Assembly: GCA_029937635.1 (NCBI GenBank)
Contig: JAPYPM010000032.1
Span: 1 to 13,856, forward strand
From: Nitrospinaceae bacterium
GTDB taxonomy: Bacteria; Nitrospinota; Nitrospinia; Nitrospinales; VA-1
Direction: 5' to 3'
Length of the DNA: 13,856 nt
Below are positions 7,240-13,856 of the stretch, piece after piece. Position numbers and translations under genes: made by a program. Position 1 is the first letter of the stretch, and every line of letters begins with the position of its first letter. Below the pieces are notes generated by a model. It was given only the letters and a program-made list of their open reading frames with translations. It did no database searches and was not told where the DNA came from.

Positions 7240-8358
7240 ATGGTTCAAAATAACACGAAAGATTTAAAAGTAACTCCACTGCTAGACCTTCACAAAGAAT
7301 TGGGGGCAAAATTGGTTCCTTTTGCGGGGTGGAATATGCCCATTCAGTTTTCTGGGGTTTTGAATGAACATATTTGTGTGAGGGAAAAGGTAGGATTGTT
7401 TGATGTCAGCCATATGGGAGAAATCGAGGTAAAGGGGAAAGGTGCTAAAAAATTTTTACAGTTCTTGCTTTCGAATAATATGGAAAAAATGTTAGACGGC
7501 TCGGTACTCTATAGTCTTATGTGTTATGAAAACGGTGGAGTCGTGGATGACTTGCTTGTTTATCAGTTTTCTGAAAATCACTATTTTCTCTGCGTCAACG
7601 CATCTAATTCTACTAAGGATTACGCGTGGGTTGAAAAACAGGCATCTTCTTTCAATGTTAATATAAAAAATATAAGTAACGAGACATCGCAGTTGGCATT
7701 GCAGGGCCCCTTTGCTAAAAGCGTATTGCAGGACTTATGTGATATTTCTTTGAATGAGCTGCCTTATTATAATTTCAGAAAGGGCAGGATAAATAATGTG
7801 GAGAGTATTATTTCCCGAACGGGATATACTGGAGAAGATGGATTTGAATTATACCTTTCTCCTGAAAAAGTTTCGGAGGTTTTTCGGTTGATCATGGATC
7901 AAGGCCTTCCATATGGTATCCAACCAATTGGACTTGGCGCGCGGGACACTTTGCGTATAGAAATGGGATATCCTTTGTATGGAAATGAAATAGACGATAA
8001 TCCTACACCATTAGATGCAGGCTTGGGTTGGGTTATTAAATTTGATAAAGGAGAGTTTCTTGGTAGAGAGTCTTTATTAAAACAAAAAGAAAAAAAGGGA
8101 CAGCGGCAAAAGCTAGTGGGTCTTAAATTGCTAGCTCGTGGTGTTCCTCGGGCCCATTATCAGATATCCAAAAATGGTAAGCCTGTAGGAGAGGTTGCTA
8201 GCGGAACATTTTCGCCTACTTTAAAAACGGGGATAGGTTTGTGCTATGTGACAAACGAATCTGAGATCGGTAATCACTTGGATGTTAAAATTAGGGACCA
8301 GTTAGTTCCGGCCGAAGTAGTCAAATTGCCATTTGTTCCTAGTCGGGTTAAAAAATAA
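7240..8358 (+). CDS. gcvT: Aminomethyltransferase, T-protein of the glycine cleavage system
   Basis: The T-protein takes the aminomethyl group from lipoyl-GcvH, passes the methylene to tetrahydrofolate and releases ammonia. The 372-residue length fits the family. Diagnostic stretches are PFAGWNMPIQF (27-37), VGLFDVSHMGE (51-61) and the DD pair in GGVVDDLLVY (99-108), where the first Asp (D103) matches the catalytic Asp of the E. coli enzyme. The TGEDGFE segment and the C-terminal barrel with LVGLKLLARGVPR are also present. An in-frame stop at 7231-7233 makes the ATG at 7240 the natural start, although the Shine-Dalgarno sequence is poor. It is the first gene of the gcvT-gcvH-gcvPA unit, and the cytosolic product works with them. 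Confidence 0.96.
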   Translation: MVQNNTKDLKVTPLLDLHKELGAKLVPFAGWNMPIQFSGVLNEHICVREKVGLFDVSHMGEIEVKGKGAKKFLQFLLSNNMEKMLDGSVLYSLMCYENGGVVDDLLVYQFSENHYFLCVNASNSTKDYAWVEKQASSFNVNIKNISNETSQLALQGPFAKSVLQDLCDISLNELPYYNFRKGRINNVESIISRTGYTGEDGFELYLSPEKVSEVFRLIMDQGLPYGIQPIGLGARDTLRIEMGYPLYGNEIDDNPTPLDAGLGWVIKFDKGEFLGRESLLKQKEKKGQRQKLVGLKLLARGVPRAHYQISKNGKPVGEVASGTFSPTLKTGIGLCYVTNESEIGNHLDVKIRDQLVPAEVVKLPFVPSRVKK

Positions 8359-8399
8359 TAACCATGGGTTATAATAGTTAATTTTAAATTTTTTAAAAT
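8358..8399 (+). other. Two hairpins between gcvT and gcvH
   Basis: ATAACC/GGTTAT (8358-8372, 3-base loop) begins at the last base of the gcvT stop codon. ATTTTAAA/TTTAAAAT (8381-8399, 3-base loop) ends directly before the gcvH ribosome-binding sequence. The second is all A/T and would be weak. They may influence differential expression of gcvH, but chance in AT-rich DNA is possible. Confidence 0.3.
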
Positions 8400-8409
8400 A
8401 GGAGGGAAA

Positions 8410-8796
8410 ATGGAAATTCCGAATGATCTTCATTACACAATTGAGCATGAGTGGGTCCGGATGAAAAATAACCGGGCTACTTTCGGGATTAGCGATTTTG
8501 CTCAAGGTCAACTCGGTGATGTTGTTTTTGTAGAAATTCCAGCAGAAGGGACAGAGCTTACAAAAGGAAGTCCTTTTGGCGTGGTGGAATCTGTGAAAAC
8601 AGTTTCTGATATTTATGCCCCTGTGACCGGTAAGGTAGTGAAGGTCAATAAAGACCTAGAATCTCAGCCTGAACTTGTGAACAGTGACCCTTATGGTCAA
8701 GGATGGATGATAGAAATAGAGTTTTCAAATTCCAATCCTGAACAAAATTTACTAAGTGCTGCTCAATACAGAGAGCAGTGTAAAGATCAAGAATAA
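8410..8796 (+). CDS. gcvH: Glycine cleavage system H-protein, lipoyl carrier
   Basis: GcvH carries the aminomethyl intermediate on a lipoyl arm between P-, T- and L-proteins. The 128-residue protein begins with the typical HYTIEHEWVR (8-17), continues with GISDFAQGQLGDVVFVE (26-42), and has the lipoylation site VVESVKTVSDIYAP (58-71) with lipoyl Lys63. The C-terminal PYGQGW-type motif (SDPYGQGWMIEI) is intact. A strong AGGAGG-type ribosome site (8400-8405) precedes the ATG, better than those of its operon partners, in keeping with the high need for H-protein. It lies 51 bases after gcvT and 31 before gcvPA. Confidence 0.97.
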   Translation: MEIPNDLHYTIEHEWVRMKNNRATFGISDFAQGQLGDVVFVEIPAEGTELTKGSPFGVVESVKTVSDIYAPVTGKVVKVNKDLESQPELVNSDPYGQGWMIEIEFSNSNPEQNLLSAAQYREQCKDQE

Positions 8797-8827
8797 TAAG
8801 TTATTTTCGTAGATATAATATTAAAAT

Positions 8828-10174
8828 ATGCGTTTCATCCCCCATACCGAACAAGATATTCGTGAGATGTTGGAGACTATTGGTGTTCAGAATGTAGACC
8901 AATTGTTTACAGGTATCCCTGATAATTTACAGCTAGGCAACAAATACCTTGATTTGCCGCCAGCTCTTTCTGAAATCGAAGTTATTAGTGCATTGCGTCA
9001 AATACAAATGCGAAATCCCGATCCGGAAGAGATATCATCATTTCTGGGTGCAGGTGCATATAGGCATTATAGTCCGACTGTTATAGGTAGTCTTATACAG
9101 CGAGGTGAGTTTTCCACTAGCTATACTCCATACCAAGCTGAGGTTAGCCAGGGCACTCTCCAGGCTATTTTTGAATTTCAAACAATGATCACTATGCTAA
9201 CCGGAATGGATGTGGCCAATGCTTCCATGTATGACGGAGCGTCCGCGCTCGCAGAGGCCGTGCTCATGTCAAATCGAATCAATAAACAAAAAGAATATCT
9301 AATTGCTTCCTCAGTCCATCCTGAATACCGGCAGACCACAGAGACTTATTTGAGAGGAACAGATCTCCGGTTGATAAATGTTCCATACAGCTCAGATGGT
9401 AAAACTGATTTTGAATTTATTCGAGCCAATCTGAACGATAGGGTCTCTGCGGTGATATTACAAAGCCCGAATTTTTTTGGCATAGTGGAAGAATATGAAC
9501 AACTAGGTAGGGAATTAAAAGAACAGAATACTTTGCTAATAGTTGTCGTAGTTGAGCCACTTTCCCTTGGTATACTAAAACCACCAGGAGAGCGTGAGGC
9601 AGACATTGTTGTAGGAGAAGCGCAATCATTTGGATTGCCTGTTTCCTATGGTGGACCTTATGCTGGTTTTTTTGCAACTCGCAAAAAGTTTGTTCGACAA
9701 ATACCAGGGCGATTAGCGGGCGAAACTATCGACAGGAAAGGACGTAGATCATTTGTCCTGACAATTTCAACTCGAGAACAATTTATTCGACGGGAAAAAG
9801 CTACATCTAATATTTGCACCAATCAAGGTTTGTGTATGCTAGCAGCAACTATTTATCTAGCGGTGATGGGCAAACAAGGATTACGCGAATTGGCTTTGCT
9901 TAATTTAAGAAAAGCTGATTACCTTAAAAATAAACTATCCAAGGTGAAAGGCTTTTCGGTAAGATTTAACTCGGACACTTTTAATGAGGTTGTTCTAAGG
10001 TGTCCTAGACCTGCCACGGAGATTAGAGATGCCTTACTTGAGTATAACATTTTGGTGGGGCTTCCTCTTGGTGATTACTATCATGAACTTGCTGATAGTC
10101 TTCTAATTTGTACTACAGAACTGAATACGGTTGAAGCTATAGACCGGTTGGCTGAAAAACTGGGAACGATTTAG
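8828..10174 (+). CDS. gcvPA: Glycine dehydrogenase (decarboxylating) subunit 1
   Basis: GcvPA is the alpha half of the split P-protein that decarboxylates glycine with PLP and loads the aminomethyl group on GcvH. The 448 residues match the family. Conserved segments include FLGAGAYRHYSP (72-83), YTPYQAEVSQGTLQ (99-112), ASMYDGASALAEA (132-144), VVEPLSLGILKPPG (241-254), and GRLAGETIDRKGRR followed by REKATSNICTNQ (about 294-333). The PLP-binding lysine lies in the other subunit, GcvPB, so this protein needs a gcvPB gene. None follows here: the frame ends at 10174 and a convergent gene begins 20 bases on. The ATG lacks a clear Shine-Dalgarno sequence. Confidence 0.96.
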   Translation: MRFIPHTEQDIREMLETIGVQNVDQLFTGIPDNLQLGNKYLDLPPALSEIEVISALRQIQMRNPDPEEISSFLGAGAYRHYSPTVIGSLIQRGEFSTSYTPYQAEVSQGTLQAIFEFQTMITMLTGMDVANASMYDGASALAEAVLMSNRINKQKEYLIASSVHPEYRQTTETYLRGTDLRLINVPYSSDGKTDFEFIRANLNDRVSAVILQSPNFFGIVEEYEQLGRELKEQNTLLIVVVVEPLSLGILKPPGEREADIVVGEAQSFGLPVSYGGPYAGFFATRKKFVRQIPGRLAGETIDRKGRRSFVLTISTREQFIRREKATSNICTNQGLCMLAATIYLAVMGKQGLRELALLNLRKADYLKNKLSKVKGFSVRFNSDTFNEVVLRCPRPATEIRDALLEYNILVGLPLGDYYHELADSLLICTTELNTVEAIDRLAEKLGTI

Positions 10175-10194
10175 GTCGTTTTGGTAGACAGCCG

Positions 10195-11565
10195 TTATAG
10201 ATTTTGTGCCAATTCTTCTGCTGGGTAGGTAAAAATTTCTGAAAGAGTAGGATGATAATGAGGTAATTTGGCTAGGTCATGTACCGTTCCTCGGAAGTAC
10301 ATTAAAGTAACCATTTGGTGAATCATTTCTCCAGCTTCGGGGCCAACCACATGTGCACCAATAATTTCTCCGTTATCGGGAGAGCATAACAGTTTTACAT
10401 GACCATAAGTTTCTCCCATACATAATGACTTCCCATGATCATCAAAAGGATAAGATGCTTTTAGGTAAAGAGTGCTTAACTTCTGGCATTCTTTCTCTGA
10501 TAGACCGACGCTCGCCACAGGCGGGTCGGTAAAGGTCACACTAACTTTTAATCTCTGCTTAAATTGAAGTGCATCCTCATGAGTCGCATTATGCGCAGCG
10601 ATTTCTCCTTGTTCTATAGCGATATGAACAATTTCATGAAGACCATTGACATCTCCTACTGCAAAAATATGAGGAACGTTGGTCCTCATCTTCTGGTCCA
10701 CTTCAATTCGTCCTTGATTTATTTTGACGGAGGCGGCTGCTAAGTTGAGTCTATCAATATTTGGTTTTCTCCCAAGAGCTTGCAAAATTATGCTTGCAGT
10801 CGCAGATTTTTCTATACCCTCGTGTAAAAAGAAAACGGTACGACCGTGATTAGATTTTTCAACTCTTAATAACTTGGTCCCAGTGTAGATATTCATTCCC
10901 TCTTCACGAAAACGTGTTTCGACTGGGCGAGCTAAGTCTTCATCTCCTTTCGAAAGAATATGATCACTACGCTGGATAAGAGTGGTTTTCGTCCCTATTC
11001 GACAAAAAAACTGAGCTAATTCAACGGCGACAGGTCCGGCTCCTAGAACAATCATGGACTCGGGTGTTTCTCTAAGTTCAAGAACGTCATCGCTGGTGAA
11101 AAAACCAGCTTCAGACAATCCAGGAACTGCAAACTCTGCTACCGTAGAACCGGTAGCAATGATAAAGTTTTTTGCAGATAGTACCCGCCCCCCCCCTACG
11201 TTAAGCTCATGTGGAGAGAGAAACGAAGCGTGTTCTTCAATCAGTAAAAATTTTGGATCTTTTAATTGCTCGATGCGGTAGCTGGCAAACTCATTGATCA
11301 GTCGAGTTTTTCGATCATGGATCAATGCGAGGTCAGCTGAGAGATTTGAAGCTGAAAGGCCAAACTCCTTGGCTCTATGCATAAGGGCAAGAATATCCGA
11401 TGATCGGAGGATAGCTTTGGTGGGCATACATCCACGTAAAATACAAAGGCCTCCAAGCGGACCTTTGTCAACAATGGCAACTTTGGCTCCACTAGATTCA
11501 GCTGTGCGGGCAGCAGCATAACCTGCGGAGCCTCCACCGATAACAACTACATCAAAGAAGTCCAT
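10195..11565 (-). CDS. Dihydrolipoyl dehydrogenase-like flavoprotein disulfide reductase
   Basis: This 456-residue class I pyridine-nucleotide disulfide oxidoreductase begins with the FAD-binding GGGSAG (10-15), followed by the redox-active pair C41 and C46 in GGLCILRGCMPTK. The NAD(P)-binding motif GAGPVAVELA and the second FAD motif IFAVGDV follow, and the C-terminal dimerisation domain ends with HYHPTLSE, giving the catalytic His438-Glu443 dyad. It could be the L-protein that reoxidises lipoyl-GcvH, since it abuts the gcv operon, but it is on the opposite strand and the disulfide spacer (CILRGC) differs from the usual CLNVGC of LpdA, so mercuric-reductase-like or other disulfide substrates are possible. 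It lies 12 bases after the TPR gene and probably shares its transcript. Confidence 0.85.
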   Translation of the reverse strand: MDFFDVVVIGGGSAGYAAARTAESSGAKVAIVDKGPLGGLCILRGCMPTKAILRSSDILALMHRAKEFGLSASNLSADLALIHDRKTRLINEFASYRIEQLKDPKFLLIEEHASFLSPHELNVGGGRVLSAKNFIIATGSTVAEFAVPGLSEAGFFTSDDVLELRETPESMIVLGAGPVAVELAQFFCRIGTKTTLIQRSDHILSKGDEDLARPVETRFREEGMNIYTGTKLLRVEKSNHGRTVFFLHEGIEKSATASIILQALGRKPNIDRLNLAAASVKINQGRIEVDQKMRTNVPHIFAVGDVNGLHEIVHIAIEQGEIAAHNATHEDALQFKQRLKVSVTFTDPPVASVGLSEKECQKLSTLYLKASYPFDDHGKSLCMGETYGHVKLLCSPDNGEIIGAHVVGPEAGEMIHQMVTLMYFRGTVHDLAKLPHYHPTLSEIFTYPAEELAQNL

Positions 11566-11577
11566 GGGGTATTAAAC

Positions 11578-12108
11578 TCAGAGTGCTTGACATTCCTCAG
11601 CGGTAAGATTAAATTCCTTTAAACAATCTTTGAGAAGACTTGTGGCATTATTGGCCATAAAATCATCACCGGTTTTTTCAAACATCGCAACTGCTTTCAG
11701 TAGATGATGAATTGTTTCTTTTCCGCGTTTGAGTGAATAAGATAACATTGCTAGGTTGCTGTGAGCTTTTGCAAACTCTGGGTTTAAACGAATTGCTTCA
11801 TTATAATGATGGAATGCATTGTCTGTTTCTCCAATTAGGTTGCAAACCACAGCCAGGCTGTAGTGGACTATTGGTGATTCTGGTTTCAAACGCAGGGCTT
11901 CCCTGAAGTGGCGTGCCGCTTCAATGTTCATTGGAAGTTTTCCGTAGCGTATTGCTAGATTAAAGTGGGCTAAGAAATGATCTGGATCAACTTCGATAGC
12001 TTTTTTATAGGATTCGAGACAGGTCCTTGGATCACCAAGCTTACTGGCGTTAAGCCCCTCTTGAAACCATTGTCCAGCAGATTTATTTGGTTCTGTATTT
12101 GTTATCAT
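11578..12108 (-). CDS. Tetratricopeptide-repeat protein
   Basis: The 176-residue protein is almost wholly TPR. Four repeats of exactly 34 residues start at about 11, 45, 79 and 113, each with the pattern of small residues at positions 8 and 20 and a Pro near the end (for example VDPDH, LKPES, LNPEF). A last helix closes the solenoid (about 147-170). There is no signal peptide or membrane segment, so it is likely cytosolic and acts as a protein-binding scaffold; its partner is unknown. Only 12 bases separate it from the flavoprotein gene, so the two are probably co-transcribed. The ATG at 12108 has no obvious Shine-Dalgarno sequence and no alternative start nearby in frame. Confidence 0.85.
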   Translation of the reverse strand: MITNTEPNKSAGQWFQEGLNASKLGDPRTCLESYKKAIEVDPDHFLAHFNLAIRYGKLPMNIEAARHFREALRLKPESPIVHYSLAVVCNLIGETDNAFHHYNEAIRLNPEFAKAHSNLAMLSYSLKRGKETIHHLLKAVAMFEKTGDDFMANNATSLLKDCLKEFNLTAEECQAL

Positions 12109-12136
12109 AATATTTTGTGCTCATCTAAAGTCAAGA

Positions 12137-12165
12137 ATGATAGAATAAAATTATTTAAGTTCCAA
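12137..12165 (-). promoter_or_regulatory. Possible promoter of the TPR-flavoprotein unit
   Basis: On the minus strand TTGGAA (12165-12160) and TATCAT (12142-12137) are separated by 17 bases. The expected transcript start near 12130 would leave a short leader of about 20 bases before the ATG at 12108. The match is moderate and only sequence-based. Confidence 0.3.
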
Positions 12166-12267
12166 TCGCTATCTAGTTATAGGTTGGCTGTTATGCTACC
12201 TTATTAGGACCCTCGCGACAAGAGGCACTACCTCAAGATCAATATATTAATTATTAGGATGTGTTTT

Positions 12268-12540
12268 ATGCCAGTAGAAGTAGGGACTGATGAAGAACGT
12301 ATTATGTTGGGAAGGTGGATTCAAAAAGGCCAGGGCTTGATCGTTGGTGGTTCCCCTTTAGGAGATGCCTATCTAGATCCAAATATAGAGCGTCCTAAGG
12401 ATATTCAAGAAAAATCTGAAGAATATATAAAGTATGATCACCATGCTGCAGAAGAGTTACCTCACCTAAAAGGGCGTTTCCGATACGAGTTGGAAAAATA
12501 TTACCGAGATCGATACGGCCCCTACCTACCAAAGGATTAA
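12268..12540 (+). CDS. Small acidic/charged protein of unknown family
   Basis: I choose the ATG at 12268 because AGGA at 12256-12259 stands 8 bases before it; the upstream in-frame ATG at 12259 overlaps that ribosome site. This gives 90 residues. The sequence is hydrophilic with many charged and aromatic residues, has no cysteine, signal peptide or membrane segment, and shows a GLIVGGSPLGD turn (23-33), an HH pair (58-59) and an aromatic-rich tail near RYELEKYYRDRYGPY (72-86). I do not recognise the family. The next gene, for the Rieske-like protein, begins 10 bases after the stop, so the two are likely made together and may act together. Confidence 0.65.
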   Translation: MPVEVGTDEERIMLGRWIQKGQGLIVGGSPLGDAYLDPNIERPKDIQEKSEEYIKYDHHAAEELPHLKGRFRYELEKYYRDRYGPYLPKD

Positions 12541-12550
12541 AAGTTCCTTC

Positions 12551-12877
12551 ATGTCGAAAGTTAAAATATCAGAATTAAAAGATGCTCCTTCAGAAGGCTC
12601 AGGAAAACAAATCAATCTTACTCACCCGTTTACTGAAACGAAGTATGTTTTAGCAATGTTTTGCGTTGGAGAAAAATATTATATCCTGACTGACGAATGC
12701 AGGATGTGCGGAGGGAGCCTTGGTCGTTCACCAGACATTAGAGGAATGTTTGCTGCCTGTAGTAACGAGGAGTGCCTATGGAATATCAGGAGAGGAAGTT
12801 GTAAATTTGATCGATCGTCAGTAACTACTACCTACAGAGTTTCCGTTATGGAGGATGGACTTTATATAGAAATCTAG
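12551..12877 (+). CDS. Rieske-fold-like protein with four-cysteine site in place of Cys2-His2
   Basis: The 108 residues line up without gaps with small Rieske ferredoxins (NirD/MocE-like): an initial beta sheet, a first metal loop (50-58) starting at C50 and containing GGSLG, a second loop (70-79) starting at C70 with LWNI, then a final sheet with a YRVSVMEDGLYIEI-type end. In canonical loops, C-x-H and C-x2-H bind the [2Fe-2S] cluster. Here Met52 and Glu73 fall where the two His would be, while new cysteines appear at C53 and C75. C84 is a fifth cysteine nearby and C38 lies further off. The site may bind a Cys4 iron-sulfur cluster, single Fe or Zn. No signal peptide is present, so the protein is probably cytosolic. 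AAAGGA at 12531-12536 lies 14 bases before the ATG; coupling to the upstream gene is likely. Confidence 0.7.
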   Translation: MSKVKISELKDAPSEGSGKQINLTHPFTETKYVLAMFCVGEKYYILTDECRMCGGSLGRSPDIRGMFAACSNEECLWNIRRGSCKFDRSSVTTTYRVSVMEDGLYIEI

Positions 12878-12896
12878 TCATACTTAGATTGAATTA

Positions 12897-12921
12897 AAGT
12901 AACCCTTGAGCGCTCATACTT
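12897..12921. repeat. Imperfect palindrome between convergent genes
   Basis: A perfect 10-bp palindrome TGAGCGCTCA (12907-12916) is flanked by AAGTA (12897-12901) and TACTT (12917-12921), which are also complementary, with a five-base bulge on one side. It lies in the 80-base gap between the convergent Rieske-like and flavoprotein genes. No T-run follows on either side, so it is not a standard terminator; a bidirectional stop structure or a protein-binding site is possible. Confidence 0.3.
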
Positions 12922-12957
12922 CCAATTTAAGTTAATTTTATTATAGTAAATGTGTCT

Positions 12958-13856
12958 CTAGAGCAGGCGCCAATCGTGAAACTTTTGCACCAGTTTTAAA
13001 AGTTTCTTTGGGATATGATTTTTTTTCCAATTACCAGCAACGAACTTATTTGCTTCTGCCATCGTAGGGTATATGTGTATAGTTCCAAGAATTTTGTTAA
13101 GTCCAAATCCATGTTTCATTGCAGAAATATATTCGGTTATAAGATTCCCAGCATTACAACCCATAATTGTCGCACCTAGGACATGATCTTTTCCTGGTGT
13201 GGTTAATACTTTTATGAAGCCTTGATCCTCACTGTCAGCAATAGCTCGATCTAAATCATTTATTTCATAGCGCGTTACTTCATAACTAATGCCTTGCCTA
13301 ATTGCTTCTTTTTCATTGAGCCCGACTCGTGCAATTTCGGGGTCTGTGAAAGTGCACCAGGGTATGGTGCTATAGTCGACCTTGAATTTTTTAAAAGGAC
13401 TGAATAGTGCGTTGACCGCACAGTACCAGGCTTGATGGGCCGCCGTGTGGGTAAACTGGTAAGGCCCAACCACATCACCACAAGCATAGATGTTTTTGTG
13501 TGAGGTCGTTCGGAGATAATCATCTACAATTATTCTATTATGTTTGTCGAACTCGAGACCAATATTCTCTAGTCCGAACCCTTTACTATTGGCAGTCCTT
13601 CCTACCGCAAGCAATACTTTATCAAATTTAATGGATAACTCTTGGTCTTCTTTTTCGAAAATCATTGCTTGTTTTTTGTCCACAGTAATGACTGCCTTAC
13701 AGCTTGTGTTTGTATGCAAGTCTATGCCTTCTCTACTGAATTGATCAGTGAGAGCTTGGCTAATATCAACATCCTCTCGGGAAAGTATACTGGAAGAGAT
13801 TTCCACTTGAGTTACATGACTGCCTAGTCGCGCAAAGCACTGGGTGAACTCTGAAC
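12958..13856 (-). CDS. Class I flavoprotein disulfide reductase (mercuric reductase-like), N-terminus outside the window
   Basis: The frame stays open to the right edge, beyond the GTG at 13806, and the residues read there (SEFTQCFARLGSHVTQV) are the usual family segment after the NAD(P) motif. So the gene is cut and about 298 C-terminal residues are visible. They include the VGRTAN turn, the second FAD motif IYACGDVVGPYQFTH, the dimerisation domain with FTDPEIARVG, and a C-terminal IHIYPTMAEANKFV. Lipoamide dehydrogenases have HPT..SE here; this protein has YPT..EA, so the catalytic His is absent, as in mercuric-reductase-like members. Related proteins are often paired with or fused to TVP38/TMEM64 membrane proteins, which could lie to the right. 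Substrate unknown. Confidence 0.82.
   Translation of the reverse strand, partial: SEFTQCFARLGSHVTQVEISSSILSREDVDISQALTDQFSREGIDLHTNTSCKAVITVDKKQAMIFEKEDQELSIKFDKVLLAVGRTANSKGFGLENIGLEFDKHNRIIVDDYLRTTSHKNIYACGDVVGPYQFTHTAAHQAWYCAVNALFSPFKKFKVDYSTIPWCTFTDPEIARVGLNEKEAIRQGISYEVTRYEINDLDRAIADSEDQGFIKVLTTPGKDHVLGATIMGCNAGNLITEYISAMKHGFGLNKILGTIHIYPTMAEANKFVAGNWKKNHIPKKLLKLVQKFHDWRLL

Noticed and set aside
9346..9677. Minus-strand frames inside gcvPA
   Set aside because: They are shadows of a strongly conserved gene and show no domain of their own.
10165..10186. Possible terminator after gcvPA (AACGA...TCGTT then TTTTGG)
   Set aside because: The stem is only 5 bp, includes the stop codon, and the T-run is short and broken.
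11054..11546. Plus- and minus-strand alternative frames inside the flavoprotein gene
   Set aside because: The FAD and disulfide motifs are all in the 10195-11565 frame; the others lack ribosome sites and recognisable motifs.
12107..12134. TTGACT-16-TATTAT promoter on the minus strand
   Set aside because: The hexamers are good, but the -10 overlaps the ATG of the TPR gene, so transcription would start inside the coding region with no later start codon nearby.

Overview
The window is AT-rich bacterial DNA, densely coded on both strands, and most likely chromosomal. It shows no insertion sequence, integrase, phage gene, CRISPR array, rRNA or intact tRNA. LepA next to signal peptidase I, a split-type glycine decarboxylase (GcvPA), a lipoprotein signal and TPR proteins fit an uncultured Gram-negative lineage, perhaps marine Nitrospinota or a deltaproteobacteria-like group. 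That placement is an inference from gene content and is not secure.

Left part (1-2715): the end of a small membrane protein running in from the left edge; a SAM-dependent methyltransferase with a long unassigned N-terminal region (454-1575); a convergent ModE-type winged-helix regulator with a TTG start (1602-1967); an upstream AT-rich intergenic stretch holding a 7-bp inverted repeat; and a 58-residue lipoprotein gene (2334-2510) with a strong Shine-Dalgarno sequence and its own intrinsic terminator.

Middle minus-strand block (2716-6946), transcribed right to left: a MobA-like nucleotidyltransferase, lepA (elongation factor 4), lepB (signal peptidase I, overlapping lepA by 11 bp) and a HAD phosphatase. 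Spacing suggests one operon serving translation, protein export and small-metabolite chemistry.

Right plus-strand block (7240-10174): gcvT, gcvH and gcvPA of the glycine cleavage system. gcvPB, the PLP-lysine subunit that GcvPA needs, does not follow; the operon is met instead by a convergent lipoamide-dehydrogenase-like flavoprotein, which shares a minus-strand unit with a four-repeat TPR protein.

Right end (12268-13856): a two-gene plus-strand unit encodes a 90-residue protein of unknown family and a 108-residue Rieske-fold-like protein in which both cluster-binding histidines are absent and nearby cysteines appear instead (four-Cys pattern). This is the best candidate in the window for something undescribed. 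A second class I flavoprotein disulfide reductase, cut by the right edge, converges on it.
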